Of a stretch of DNA of 64,000 nucleotides, positions 27,036 through 36,172 are shown one piece after another (within the stretch, counting starts at the first letter, position 1; every line of letters starts with the position of its first letter). Made by a program: the position numbers and the translations under genes. Source of the DNA: Betaproteobacteria bacterium (GTDB lineage Bacteria; Pseudomonadota; Gammaproteobacteria; Burkholderiales; SG8-39). Location: contig JACQTO010000207.1 of the NCBI GenBank assembly GCA_016210745.1, forward strand, positions 1 to 64,000. Direction: 5' to 3'. The notes under the pieces are model-generated. The model did no database searches and was not told the DNA's origin. It saw only the letters and a program-made list of their open reading frames with translations.

Positions 27036-27494
27036 TTGAGGTTTTCGACCCGGCTGTTGCCGAGGGTCGCGACCGCCCTACTTGCCCTGGGAATCGCGGT
27101 GCCCGGGGCAAGCGCCGATTTCCGCTCGATCGCCGAAAACGGAACGGTCCTCTACGACGCACCTTCGGCACGGGCCGCTCGGTTGTTTGTCGCCAGCCGC
27201 TACACCCCTGTGGAAATCGTAGTGTCGATCGAAGGCTGGGCGAAGGTGCGCGACCCGGCGGGAGATCTCACCTGGGTGGAGAAAAAAGCCTTGTCGGACC
27301 TTCGCACGGTGGTGGTGACCGCCGCGGTTGCCGATGCTAGGCTCTCGCCCAGCGAACAGGCCGAACTGGCCTTCCAGGTACGCCAGGGCGTCGCGCTGGA
27401 ACTGCTCGAGATGGCTTCGGGCGGGTGGGTCAGGGTCCGCCACCGCGATGGCCAAACCGGTTTCATGCGCATGAGTCAGTTGTGGGGGCTCTAG
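27036..27494 (+). CDS. Secreted bacterial SH3-domain protein
   Basis: 152 residues. Using the TTG at 27036 the product starts with a classical signal peptide (RFSTRLLPRVATALLALGIAVPGASA). Two SH3b-like repeats follow: residues ~28-80 (VLYDAPSARAARLFVASRYTPVEIVVSIEGWAKVRD) and ~95-150 (ELLEMASGGWVRVRHRDGQTGFMRMSQLWGL). This is the SH3 family often found between secB and gpsA. Probably binds cell wall; no catalytic domain. The track's longer form overlaps secB and lacks a signal peptide. Confidence 0.8.
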   Translation: MRFSTRLLPRVATALLALGIAVPGASADFRSIAENGTVLYDAPSARAARLFVASRYTPVEIVVSIEGWAKVRDPAGDLTWVEKKALSDLRTVVVTAAVADARLSPSEQAELAFQVRQGVALELLEMASGGWVRVRHRDGQTGFMRMSQLWGL

Positions 27495-27533
27495 TTTCAA
27501 CGAAATAGCGACTCAGGACACCGGCCGCGGTCC

Positions 27534-28523
27534 ATGAACATAACGATTTTGGGTGCGGGTGCCTGGGGTACAGCCCTTGCCATTGCGCTTTCTGAACGCC
27601 ATCGCGTGGCGCTTTGGGAGCGCACCCCGCGTCAAGCCGCAGAATTGTCCTCCGAGCGCATCAACAGCCGGTATCTTCCGCAGGTTCGTCTGCCCGAGGC
27701 TGTGTCGGTCACAGCCGATGCTGCTGAAGCGCTTCGCAGCGCCGAGTTGGTGCTCATTGCCACGCCCACCGGCGCATTGCGCGAAACGCTGGCACTGTTG
27801 CGCGGCGTTACGCCCTTGCCGCTGATCATTTGGGCCTGCAAGGGCTTCGAGCATCGCAGCGCGCGGCTTCCGCATCAGATCGTCATCGAAGAGATGGGCG
27901 CATCGGTGCGCTGCGGCGCGCTTTCTGGGCCCAGCTTTGCTCTTGAGGTCGCGCAGGGCCGGCCCACTGCCGTCACTCTGGCCGCCGGCGACGAGGGCTT
28001 GGCGCGCGAGGCCGCGCGCCAACTGCACCAGAGCACGTTGCGGGTCTACTTCACCACCGACGTAATTGGCGTCGAGATCGGCGGCGCGGTAAAGAACGTG
28101 ATGGCGATCGCCGCCGGCATCAGCGACGGACTGAATCTCGGACTGAATGCACGCGCGGCGCTGATTACCCGGGGACTGGCTGAAATCGCGCGCCTTGGCG
28201 TCAAGCTCGGTGGGCGTCCGGAGACTTTCATGGGGCTCGCAGGGGCGGGCGACCTGATCCTCACCTGCACGGGCGATCTGTCTCGCAATCGCCGCGTCGG
28301 GCTGCTTCTCGCCTCCGGAATGCCGCTGCAGGAAATTCTGCCGCAAATCGGCCACGTCGCCGAAGGAGTCTATTCGGCCCGGGAGGTGCGCCGCATCGCT
28401 GCCGAGCAGGGCGTCGAGATGCCGATTACCGAAGCGGTCTGCGAGGTGCTGTATCACGGCATGCCGGCGAGCGCTGCCGTGCAGCAGCTTCTCTCGCGCG
28501 ACCCCCGAGAAGAAAAAAGTTAA
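27534..28523 (+). CDS. gpsA: NAD(P)-dependent glycerol-3-phosphate dehydrogenase
   Basis: 329 residues. Supplies sn-glycerol 3-phosphate for phospholipids. Dinucleotide fold ITILGAGAWGTALA, substrate loop LSGPSFALEVAQG, catalytic Lys in GGAVKNVMAIAAG, and GLAGAGDLILTCTGDLSRNRRVG. Its stop overlaps by 4 bases the trmL stop on the opposite strand. Confidence 0.97.
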   Translation: MNITILGAGAWGTALAIALSERHRVALWERTPRQAAELSSERINSRYLPQVRLPEAVSVTADAAEALRSAELVLIATPTGALRETLALLRGVTPLPLIIWACKGFEHRSARLPHQIVIEEMGASVRCGALSGPSFALEVAQGRPTAVTLAAGDEGLAREAARQLHQSTLRVYFTTDVIGVEIGGAVKNVMAIAAGISDGLNLGLNARAALITRGLAEIARLGVKLGGRPETFMGLAGAGDLILTCTGDLSRNRRVGLLLASGMPLQEILPQIGHVAEGVYSAREVRRIAAEQGVEMPITEAVCEVLYHGMPASAAVQQLLSRDPREEKS

Positions 28524-28984
28524 CTCCCCCCGGCAAACCCGTGCTGCCGCCAGGCCTCGTAGACGACCACGGCGACCGCGTTGGCTAGGTTGGCGCTGCG
28601 GCTGCCCGGTCTCATCGGCAAACGCAGCCGCCGATCTTCACCTAAGGGCTGCAGGACGTCTTGCGGCAGGCCACGAGTTTCGGGCCCGAACACCAGAACG
28701 TCGCCAGCCCGATATTCGGGCTCGGTGTAGAGGCGCGTCGAGCGCGTCGTGTAGGCGAACAAACGTCTTCCGGCAAAATCTTCGAGGCAGGATTTCCAAT
28801 CGCGATGCTCTTTGACGCCGGCCAGCATCACGTAGTCAAGCCCTGCGCGCCTCAGCGCGCGGTCTGAGAGTTTGAATCCCAGCGGTTTGACCAGATGCAG
28901 ACGGCATCCGGTAATCGCACACAGCCGAATCAGGTTGCCGGTGTTGGGGGGAATCTCCGGCTGGTACAACACCACGTCAAACAT
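28520..28984 (-). CDS. trmL: tRNA (cytidine(34)-2'-O)-methyltransferase
   Basis: 154 residues, SPOUT/TrmH family with trefoil knot. PEIPPNTGNLIRLCAITG, HLVKPLGF, VLVFGPETRGLP and LPMRPGSRSANLANAVAVVVYEAWRQ. Methylates the wobble base of tRNA-Leu. Starts inside the last codons of comF (8-base overlap), so coupled to it. Confidence 0.95.
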   Translation of the reverse strand: MFDVVLYQPEIPPNTGNLIRLCAITGCRLHLVKPLGFKLSDRALRRAGLDYVMLAGVKEHRDWKSCLEDFAGRRLFAYTTRSTRLYTEPEYRAGDVLVFGPETRGLPQDVLQPLGEDRRLRLPMRPGSRSANLANAVAVVVYEAWRQHGFAGGS

Positions 28985-29666
28985 GGGGCAAAGTCCTCGT
29001 AGCTACCCAATTCTCCACGCGAATGGCGCCGGCACCTTTGAGGCTCAGGGCGAGCTCGGCGAGCGTGGCGCCGCTGGTCATCACATCGTCGACCACCGCG
29101 ACGCGCATGCCGCTAAGGTCCATGCCGCAGCGAAAAGCGTTGCGCACGTTGCGCGAGCGCTCCTCGTAGGAGAGATCCGATTGGGGCGCAGTCGCCCTGA
29201 TTCGAACGGCGGCTGTTGGCACGAAAGGCGTTCGCGTCTCGCGTGCCATGTGGCGGGCAATTTCGGCCGCCTGGTTGAATCCACGCTCGGCCAGCCGCGC
29301 GCGATGCAGCGGCATGGGCACGATGATGTCAGCCGCCCCCGGCATGAAGCGCTGTGCCAGCGCGCTGCCGAAAAACGCCGCCAGTGCGAGCCGCGCCCGG
29401 AACTTGAGCGCCTGCACCAGGCGGTCGGCTGGGAAATCGTAGCGCCACAAGGCCTGCGTGGCATCGAAAGCCGGAGCGGTCTTGAGACAGTTGCCGCAGA
29501 GCGAACCATTCGGACTCGGAATGGCACAGCGCGGGCATTGCTCCGACAGTGTCGGCAGGTCGGCACGGCAGCGCAAGCACAGCGGCAAATCGCCGCTTCC
29601 CGCACCACAGAGCAGGCAATCCTGCTGCAGCAACGCTCGTCCGATCCGGGAACGGATGCTATTCAT
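28977..29666 (-). CDS. comF: ComF-family phosphoribosyltransferase-like protein
   Basis: 229 residues. An N-terminal zinc-ribbon region with four Cys pairs (CLLCG, CLRC, CPRC, CGNC) is followed by a PRTase fold with the PRPP motif VAVVDDVMTSGATLAE. ComF proteins take part in DNA uptake in competent bacteria, at the ssDNA entry step; in non-competent hosts their role is unclear. Upstream divergent gene is bioC, an arrangement usual in betaproteobacteria. Confidence 0.92.
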   Translation of the reverse strand: MNSIRSRIGRALLQQDCLLCGAGSGDLPLCLRCRADLPTLSEQCPRCAIPSPNGSLCGNCLKTAPAFDATQALWRYDFPADRLVQALKFRARLALAAFFGSALAQRFMPGAADIIVPMPLHRARLAERGFNQAAEIARHMARETRTPFVPTAAVRIRATAPQSDLSYEERSRNVRNAFRCGMDLSGMRVAVVDDVMTSGATLAELALSLKGAGAIRVENWVATRTLPHV

Positions 29667-29931
29667 GTTGAGCGGGCCACGCTCCCATTGGCATGCGATG
29701 GCTATCCATCATACGGGCAGTTCTTCGGTCGCATTCTAGAGGTCATTGGGACATCAACGCACGGGGCTTCGTCCGGCGTACCATCTAGATAGGTTCTGGA
29801 GCCTTGCACCGAGGCGCATATCGAACCAGGGGAGGTCGTACCGGCGTCGCGGGTCACTGCAGCGTTCCGGTCCCCGGGTAAAATTGCGCCGGTAGCCACC
29901 ATTGCGCCTGCCGCGAGGCGGTCGCACCCCG

Positions 29932-30822
29932 ATGACCCGAATCGACATTCATGCCGCGCGCCGCCGGTTTGAGCGCGCCGCTTCCACCTGTTCCGAGGCG
30001 TCGGTGCTTGCGCGCGAGGTGGAACGGCGCATGGCCGAACGGCTCGACTACATAAAGCATGAGCCGCAGCGCGTGCTCGACGCGGGTCAGGGTGTCGGCG
30101 ACGGGCTGCGAGTGCTGCGCCGCCGCTATCCCAAAGCGATGCTTCTCGGCGTGGATTCAGCGCTCGCCCTGGCGCGCCGGGCAGAATCACGCCAGACGGT
30201 GCTCGCACGGGCGATGGCGTTCGCCTTTGCCCCCAGGCCTCATCACCTGTGCGCCGATATGGTCCAGCTGCCGCTTGCGAACACGAGTGTCGGCATGGTG
30301 TGGTCCAATCTGGCACTCGCGTGGGTGGAGGAACCGCTGGCGGTTTTGCGTGAAATCCACCGCGTGCTCGAAATGGGTGGATTGATCATGTTTTCAACCT
30401 ATGGTCCGGACACCCTGAAGGAACTGAAGCGGGCATTCGCCGAGGCCGACGCCAAGCCCCATATACACCCCTTCATCGATATGCATGACCTGGGCGACAT
30501 GCTTCTTGCAGCAGGTTTTGCCGATCCGGTGATGGACATGGAGTACATAACGCTCACCTATGCCGGGGTCGATGCCCTGGCTCGAGACCTGCGGAACTCG
30601 GGCCAGACCAACGTCGCGCTCGAGCGCAGCCGTGGGCTGATGGGACGCCGCACCTGGCAGGCCATGGAGCGCGCCTACGAGCGCTTTCGCCGTGACGGCA
30701 GGCTTCCGGCTACATTCGAGATAGTCTACGGCCACGCTTGGAAAGTGCAGTCGCATCGCCAAACTGATCCTGGCGGCCGCGATGTGGCGAGAATTGATTT
30801 CATGCCCAGGAGACCGCGTTAG
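29932..30822 (+). CDS. bioC: Malonyl-ACP O-methyltransferase (BioC)
   Basis: 296 residues. Class I methyltransferase. Motif I is VLDAGQGVGDGLRVL, with Gln where most members have DxGxGTG. LVWSNLALAW-like MVWSNLALAWVEEP, and FSTYGPDTLKEL with a downstream IHPFIDMHDLGDML stretch match BioC, which starts biotin synthesis by masking malonyl-ACP. The ATG at 29932 gives the usual start; GAGG lies a little far upstream. Divergent from comF with a 265 bp spacer in which I see no other gene. Confidence 0.85.
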   Translation: MTRIDIHAARRRFERAASTCSEASVLAREVERRMAERLDYIKHEPQRVLDAGQGVGDGLRVLRRRYPKAMLLGVDSALALARRAESRQTVLARAMAFAFAPRPHHLCADMVQLPLANTSVGMVWSNLALAWVEEPLAVLREIHRVLEMGGLIMFSTYGPDTLKELKRAFAEADAKPHIHPFIDMHDLGDMLLAAGFADPVMDMEYITLTYAGVDALARDLRNSGQTNVALERSRGLMGRRTWQAMERAYERFRRDGRLPATFEIVYGHAWKVQSHRQTDPGGRDVARIDFMPRRPR

Positions 30823-31051
30823 TCCGCGGGTGCGCATTCGCCTTTTCGTAGCAAGCAGGCTTGCGCAAAACCGGATCTTGTGGTAGTTTGCGCGGCTTTC
30901 GCGCCACCCCCTTCGGGCTGGCCGCGCGTAGTGCGACGAGAAGAATCGCGCCATTTCGCAAAGAGTCACCGGCAGGAGCGTTCCCGCAGCGGCACGCCGG
31001 GAATGGTTCTGCCCATCATGGAATTGTGAGCCCACGAGGAACGAGGACGCA

Positions 31052-32188
31052 ATGACGAGAACTGTCGCCAGGGGGATAGGTTGCGGCATCGGCGGCGCCG
31101 CCTTGAGTGTCTTTGCCGGTTCGGCCGCCGCGGACTACCAGTGGAATCTGGCGCCGGGGGCGACCCGGGTTTCGCAAAGCGTCTACGACCTGCATAACAT
31201 CATGATGTGGATCATCCTGGCGATCTTCGCCGGGGTGTTCGCAGTCGTGTCCTATTCGGTCTATGCCCACCGCAAGTCGAAGGGCCATCGGGCAGCGCAG
31301 TTCCATGAGAACACCACGGTCGAGATGATCTGGACCGTCATTCCCTTTTTCATTCTGATGCTGATGGCCTGGCCGGCCACCACGACCCTGCTTTCAATGC
31401 GCGACAGCTCCAATCCGGACATCACCGTGAAAGTGACGGGCTACCAGTGGAAATGGGGCTACGACTATCTGAAGGGCGAGGGCGAAGGTATCAGCTTCAT
31501 ATCCGCGCTGTCCACGCCGCACGACCAGATCTACGGCAAAGCGCCCAAGGGCGAGAACTACCTGGTCGAGGTCGACAACCGATTGGTGGTTCCGGTGGGC
31601 AAGAAGATCAGAATTCTCACCACGGCAAACGATGTCATTCATTCTTGGTATGTGCCGGAGCTTGGGGTCAAGCAGGACGCCAATCCGGGGTTCGTCCGCG
31701 ACGCTTCATTCAGGGCGGACAGGGAGGGCGTCTACCGCGGCCAATGCGCCGAGCTTTGCGGCAAGGATCACGGTTTCATGCCGGTCGTTGTGGAAGTGGT
31801 GTCGGCGGAGAAATACGCCGCCTGGGTCGCTGTTCAAAGGGCGAGGATGGCCGCTGCAGCCGATGACCCGAACAAGAAATGGGAACTTGCCGAGTTGAAG
31901 GCGCGCGGCGAGAAGGTCTATGCCCAGAATTGCCTTGCCTGCCATCAGGCAAACGGGCAGGGGGTCAAGGGCGTGTTTGCGGCCCTGGACGGCTCGAAAA
32001 TCGTCAACGGCCCCAAGGAAGCCCAGATTGCGCTGGTGTTGGGCGGCAAAGCGGGCACGGCGATGGCGTCGTTCAAACAGCTTTCGGACACTGAGATCGC
32101 GGCCGTAATCACCTATACGCGCAACAGCTGGGGTAACAAGACCGGCGAGGCGGTGCAGCCCGCCGAGATCAAGGCACAACGCAAATGA
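31052..32188 (+). CDS. coxB: Cytochrome c oxidase subunit II with fused cytochrome c domain
   Basis: 378 residues. Signal peptide, two membrane helices (31-60 and 85-110), then the CuA domain with HSWYVPELGVKQD and YRGQCAELCGKDHGFMPV (His, two Cys, Glu, His, Met ligands). A C-terminal cytochrome c domain holds CLACHQ at about 297-302, making this a caa3-like subunit. First gene of the oxidase operon; GAGGACGCA precedes the ATG. The 229 bp leader upstream carries no other gene that I can support. Confidence 0.97.
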   Translation: MTRTVARGIGCGIGGAALSVFAGSAAADYQWNLAPGATRVSQSVYDLHNIMMWIILAIFAGVFAVVSYSVYAHRKSKGHRAAQFHENTTVEMIWTVIPFFILMLMAWPATTTLLSMRDSSNPDITVKVTGYQWKWGYDYLKGEGEGISFISALSTPHDQIYGKAPKGENYLVEVDNRLVVPVGKKIRILTTANDVIHSWYVPELGVKQDANPGFVRDASFRADREGVYRGQCAELCGKDHGFMPVVVEVVSAEKYAAWVAVQRARMAAAADDPNKKWELAELKARGEKVYAQNCLACHQANGQGVKGVFAALDGSKIVNGPKEAQIALVLGGKAGTAMASFKQLSDTEIAAVITYTRNSWGNKTGEAVQPAEIKAQRK

Positions 32189-32283
32189 GCGCAGCGACAA
32201 TTACACCGACACGGGCTCAGGCGGCGCAATCGCCAGGCGACGCCGGACCTGACAATCCGGAATTCGGAAACGAGGAGCAACGC

Positions 32284-33876
32284 ATGGGCGCCACCAAAAG
32301 CGACGCAGCGCACGCCCACCATGACGACCACGCGCATCACCCCAAGGGGGTCATGCGTTGGGTGACAACCACTAACCACAAGGACATCGGTACCCTGTAC
32401 CTGTGGTTCAGCTTCGCGATGTTCATGGTCGGCGGGATCATGGCCCTTGTCATCCGCGCGGAACTGTTCCAGCCGGGCTTGCAGATTGTGGAGCCTAATT
32501 TCTTCAATCAGATGACGACGCTGCATGGCCTGATCATGGTGTTCGGCGCGATCATGCCGGCCTTCGTTGGCTTTGCCAACTGGCAGATCCCGATGATGAT
32601 CGGCGCTGCCGACATGGCGTTTCCACGGATGAACAATTGGAGTTTCTGGCTGCTGCCTCCGGCGGCCGCCCTGCTGGTTTCGTCGCTGTTCGTCCCGGGC
32701 GGGGCCGCCGGAACCGGTTGGACGCTCTACGCGCCGCTCACGATCCAGATGGGCCCGGGCATGGACCTGACCATCTTTGCCGTGCACATTCTCGGCATGT
32801 CCTCGATATTGGGCTCGATCAACATCATCACCACGATACTGAACCGGCGCGCCCCGGGCATGAGCCTGATGAAGATGCCGATGTTCTGCTGGACCTGGCT
32901 GATCACGGCATACCTGCTGATCGCCGTCATGCCGGTGCTTGCAGGCGCGGTGACGATGACGCTCACCGACCGGCACTTCGGCACTTCGTTTTTCAGCGCC
33001 GCCGGCGGCGGCGATCCGGTCTTGTATCAGCACGTGTTCTGGTTTTTCGGACACCCCGAGGTCTACATCATCGCCATCCCGGCCTTCGGTGTGATTTCGC
33101 AGGTGATTCCTGCTTTCTCCAGGAAACGCTTGTTCGGCTACAGCTCGATGGTCTATGCCACCGCGTCGATTGCGATCCTCTCGTTCATCGTCTGGGCGCA
33201 CCACATGTACACCGTGGGCATGCCGGTGACCGGGCAGCTTTATTTCATGTACGCGACCATGCTGATTGCGGTTCCGACCGGTGTGAAGGTGTTCAATTGG
33301 GTGGCGACGATGTGGAAAGGGTCGTTGAGTTTCGAGACGCCGATGTTGTTCGCCTTGGGATTCCTGTTCTTGTTCACGCTGGGCGGATTCTCCGGCCTGA
33401 TCCTGTCGCTGACCGCCGTCGATGTACAGGTGCACGACACCTATTACGTGGTCGCGCACTTTCACTACGTTATGGTGGCCGGAGCGTTGTTTGCAGCCTT
33501 TGCCGGCGTCTATTTCTGGCTGCCGAAGTGGACCGGCCGCATGTACGACGAGCGGCTCGGCCAAGCGCACTTTTGGCTGTCGCTCATTTTCTTCAACCTG
33601 ACTTTCTTCGTGCAGCACTTCCTCGGGCTGGCCGGCATGCCGCGCCGCATCCCCGACTACGCGCTGCAGTTCGCCGAATTCAATCAGATCTCCTCCGTCG
33701 GCGCTTTCGGCTTCGGCTTGTCGCAATTGCTGTTCCTCTACGTCGTGGTGAAGACGATCAGGAAAGGCAAGAAAGCGCCGCAGAACCCTTGGGAAGGGGC
33801 AGACACTTTGGAATGGACGCACCTGCCTTCGCCGGCGCCCTACCACAGCTTCGAAACCCCGCCCCTGGTGAAATGA
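32284..33876 (+). CDS. ctaD: Cytochrome c oxidase subunit I
   Basis: About 530 residues, 12 membrane helices. Haem and CuB ligands are visible: His in TTLHGLIMVF (low-spin haem a), HPEVY (with the D-channel-end Glu), AHHMYTVG (CuB) and AHFHYVM (both haems). K-channel residues lie in YATMLIAVPTGVK. All mark an A-type haem-copper oxidase. The ATG at 32284 has a strong GAGGAGCAA site and begins just before the conserved WVTTTNHKDIGTLYL; an alternative ATG at 32185 overlaps the coxB stop (ATGA) and would add a low-complexity 33-residue tail. Confidence 0.95.
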   Translation: MGATKSDAAHAHHDDHAHHPKGVMRWVTTTNHKDIGTLYLWFSFAMFMVGGIMALVIRAELFQPGLQIVEPNFFNQMTTLHGLIMVFGAIMPAFVGFANWQIPMMIGAADMAFPRMNNWSFWLLPPAAALLVSSLFVPGGAAGTGWTLYAPLTIQMGPGMDLTIFAVHILGMSSILGSINIITTILNRRAPGMSLMKMPMFCWTWLITAYLLIAVMPVLAGAVTMTLTDRHFGTSFFSAAGGGDPVLYQHVFWFFGHPEVYIIAIPAFGVISQVIPAFSRKRLFGYSSMVYATASIAILSFIVWAHHMYTVGMPVTGQLYFMYATMLIAVPTGVKVFNWVATMWKGSLSFETPMLFALGFLFLFTLGGFSGLILSLTAVDVQVHDTYYVVAHFHYVMVAGALFAAFAGVYFWLPKWTGRMYDERLGQAHFWLSLIFFNLTFFVQHFLGLAGMPRRIPDYALQFAEFNQISSVGAFGFGLSQLLFLYVVVKTIRKGKKAPQNPWEGADTLEWTHLPSPAPYHSFETPPLVK

Positions 33877-33888
33877 GGACAGGCTGCG

Positions 33889-33996
33889 ATGAACGAGATG
33901 CAGAAGACCAATTCCCGTCATTCGGGACTGCTCCTGGCGGCGATCGCGCTGGGGTTCTTCCTGCTCGTATTGCTTAAGTACGGGGTGCTGGTGTGA
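33889..33996 (+). CDS. Cytochrome oxidase small assembly protein (35 aa)
   Basis: A 35-residue single-helix protein: a short polar start (MNEMQKTNSRHSG) followed by LLLAAIALGFFLLVLLKYGVLV. It lies between ctaD and ctaG and its stop overlaps the ctaG GTG start (GTGA). This position and shape match the small assembly proteins in betaproteobacterial aa3 operons. Too short for routine gene calling, but coupling and hydrophobicity support it. Confidence 0.75.
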   Translation: MNEMQKTNSRHSGLLLAAIALGFFLLVLLKYGVLV

Positions 33997-34547
33997 GCCG
34001 GTCCGCAGACAGCGTTGCCCGCGCCAATCGGCAGTTGCTGAGAAAGCTGCTCGTGGTGGCGGTGCTCATGTTCGGCTTCGGCTTCGCCCTGGTGCCGTTC
34101 TACGACAAGATCTGCGAGGTCTCCGGCATCCGCAACGTATTCAAGCCGGACAACGCCCTCGTTGCCAATACCCAGGTGGACGCCTCGCGCCTGGTCACCG
34201 TGGAATTCGACGCCAATACCCAGCGGCTGCCGTGGACCTTCAGGCCGCTGGAGTCTCATGTCGCCATTCACCCCGGGGCGCTCACCGAGGTCGTCTACGA
34301 GATTCGCAATTCGCTCGACCGTCCCGTGACGGGGCAGGCCGTGCCGAGCTACGGCCCGCAGAACGCGGTGCAATATTTTCGCAAACTCGAGTGTTTCTGT
34401 TTCCGGCAGCAGACGCTTGCAGCGGGGGAGGTGCGACGGATGCCCGTGGTATTCGTGATCGACCCCGCGCTGCCGATGGACATCAACACGATTACGTTGT
34501 CGTACACATTTTTCGAGGTGGCCGGCACCCGGGACAAATCGGGCTGA
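33993..34547 (+). CDS. ctaG: Cytochrome c oxidase assembly protein CtaG/Cox11
   Basis: 184 residues. One N-terminal membrane helix (LLVVAVLMFGFGFALVPFYDKICEVSG) and a periplasmic immunoglobulin-like domain with the copper-binding CFCF motif (KLECFCFRQQTL). It delivers copper to the CuB site of subunit I. Starts at a GTG overlapping the small protein's stop; its own stop overlaps the DUF2970 start (TGATG). Confidence 0.96.
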   Translation: MSRSADSVARANRQLLRKLLVVAVLMFGFGFALVPFYDKICEVSGIRNVFKPDNALVANTQVDASRLVTVEFDANTQRLPWTFRPLESHVAIHPGALTEVVYEIRNSLDRPVTGQAVPSYGPQNAVQYFRKLECFCFRQQTLAAGEVRRMPVVFVIDPALPMDINTITLSYTFFEVAGTRDKSG

Positions 34548-34762
34548 TGCAAGCAGGACAACGGGGAAAAGCGGCATCGCCGCTCGCGGTCGTTAAGGCG
34601 GTTCTGGCCGCGTTCTTCGGTGTACGCCGGCGCGCGGCCCATGAAGCGGTTCCGCTCAATCCGGTGCACGTGATTGCGGTCGGAATCATCGCGGCGGCCA
34701 TGTTGGTGGTCGGTTTGATATTGCTGGTGAAGTTCATTATCGGCGTTACCGGGGCTGGATAG
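34547..34762 (+). CDS. DUF2970 small membrane protein
   Basis: 71 residues. Polar N-terminus, an amphipathic AVVKAVLAAFFGVRRRAAHE stretch and one membrane helix (VIAVGIIAAAMLVVGLILLVKFII). DUF2970 proteins always sit between ctaG and ctaE in betaproteobacterial oxidase operons; function unknown, presumably assembly. Coupled to ctaG by TGATG. Confidence 0.85.
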   Translation: MQAGQRGKAASPLAVVKAVLAAFFGVRRRAAHEAVPLNPVHVIAVGIIAAAMLVVGLILLVKFIIGVTGAG

Positions 34763-34783
34763 CCGGATGGAAGGAATAACCAA

Positions 34784-35632
34784 ATGACTCAGACTGCACC
34801 GAACTATTATCTACCGGAGCCTACGCGCTGGCCGATTCTTGGTTCCCTGTCGCTGTTTCTCATGGCCGCGGGCGCGGTCATGTGGATGAACGGCGCGGCA
34901 CTGGGGCCATGGACGGTGCTGCTTGGCATGGTGGCGCTCGTCTACATGATGTTCCGCTGGTTCGGCCAGGTCATCGCAGAGTCCGAGAAAGGCCTCTACA
35001 GCGAGCAGGTCGATCGTTCGTTCCGATGGGCAATGAGCTGGTTCATCTTCTCCGAAGTGATGTTCTTTGCGGCATTCTTCGGCGCGCTCTTCTACGCACG
35101 CGTCCTGTCGGTGCCCGACCTCGGCAGCATCGAAAGCAAACTGCTCTGGCCCGACTTCAATTCGGCCTGGCCGAGCGCCGGTCCGAGTTTCGCGGGGCGC
35201 TTTACGCCGATGGCCGCCTGGGGAATTCCGGCGGTCAATACGCTGCTGCTGCTGAGCTCCGGTGCGACGCTGACCGTTGCCCATTGGCGCTTGAAAGAAA
35301 ACAAGCGAAGCGAGCTCGCATTATGGTTGTTCCTGACCGTCGTCCTCGGCTTTACTTTCCTCGGGCTGCAGGCCTGGGAATACGGGCACGCTTATTCCGA
35401 ACTCAACCTCAAGCTCACCACCGGCGTCTACGGCACGACATTTTTCATGCTGACCGGCTTTCACGGGTTTCATGTCACCCTGGGCGCGATCATGCTCACG
35501 GTGATCCTGTTCCGCTGTATGGCCGGACACTTCAGTCCGGATCGTCATTTCGCATTCGAAGCGGTGTCCTGGTACTGGCATTTCGTCGACGTCGTTTGGC
35601 TGGCGCTGTTCATTTTCGTCTACTGGATCTGA
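34784..35632 (+). CDS. ctaE: Cytochrome c oxidase subunit III
   Basis: 282 residues, seven membrane helices. Signatures: MSWFIFSEVMFFAAFFGALFYAR with the proton-pathway-adjacent Glu, LQAWEYGHA, TGFHGFHV and EAVSWYWHFVDVVWLALFIFVYW. AAGGA site 8 bases before the ATG. Stabilises subunit I and proton uptake. Confidence 0.97.
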   Translation: MTQTAPNYYLPEPTRWPILGSLSLFLMAAGAVMWMNGAALGPWTVLLGMVALVYMMFRWFGQVIAESEKGLYSEQVDRSFRWAMSWFIFSEVMFFAAFFGALFYARVLSVPDLGSIESKLLWPDFNSAWPSAGPSFAGRFTPMAAWGIPAVNTLLLLSSGATLTVAHWRLKENKRSELALWLFLTVVLGFTFLGLQAWEYGHAYSELNLKLTTGVYGTTFFMLTGFHGFHVTLGAIMLTVILFRCMAGHFSPDRHFAFEAVSWYWHFVDVVWLALFIFVYWI

Positions 35633-35664
35633 TCCGCTCGAAGCAGATTGCCACACGGAATGGG

Positions 35665-35686
35665 GCGGCGCCTGTTTCGGCGCCGC
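35665..35686 (+). other. Strong hairpin at the end of the cox structural genes
   Basis: GCGGCGCC / GGCGCCGC, a perfect 8-bp stem with loop TGTTTC, 33 bp after ctaE. It has no T-run, so it may be a transcript 3' end or a weak terminator between convergent ctaE and the DUF2909 gene. Confidence 0.5.
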
Positions 35687-35765
35687 TGTCAATCGGCGGA
35701 TGTACACCGGGGACGCTTACGCTGCATCACAGAACCTTGCTGCGCTGTCGAAGACAGCGGCGACG

Positions 35766-35960
35766 TTACATCTTGTCCGCGATAAATCCGAAGTAGTGGC
35801 CGGCCATGAGCAGCAGAAACAGGGTGATCGACAATCCGACGCGCAGCGCCAGGGCCTTCACCATGCGCTTTGACTGGCCGCGGTCGGTGACCAGATAGAA
35901 CAGCGCCGAACCGAGACTGGCGACGATGAGCAACAGGAAAACGATGACGACGATTTTCAT
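35766..35960 (-). CDS. DUF2909 twin-transmembrane protein
   Basis: 64 residues starting MKIVVIVFLLLIVASLGSALF, a polar turn (DRGQSKRMVKAL) and a second membrane helix (LRVGLSITLFLLLMAGHYFGF). DUF2909 family, typically encoded on the opposite strand between ctaE and SURF1. Function unknown, likely linked to oxidase biogenesis. Start chosen at the ATG matching the family; an in-frame ATG 15 bp upstream is less typical. Confidence 0.85.
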   Translation of the reverse strand: MKIVVIVFLLLIVASLGSALFYLVTDRGQSKRMVKALALRVGLSITLFLLLMAGHYFGFIADKM

Positions 35961-36172
35961 GGGCGCCGGTGGCAAGACCGCTGCGTTCGTGAGAGTCTAG
36001 CGGTCTGATTCGCAAGTGCCGGAATATGAATACGCGCCTTGCGCCCCGTGGCGGTGTTGCTCATCCTCGCAATAGCTATGGCTATTGCTGCGGTTCGCGC
36101 CTTGCCACAGGCCGGAATTCATCGTTTTCATTTTGTTCCTTGACTTACGAAGCATACCGCTAGGGCACTCGC

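Noticed and set aside
32113-33921. A 602-codon open frame antisense to ctaD
   Set aside because: It is the mirror of a conserved GC-rich gene: His/Arg/Asp-rich composition, no motif, no start signal. ctaD on the plus strand is certain.
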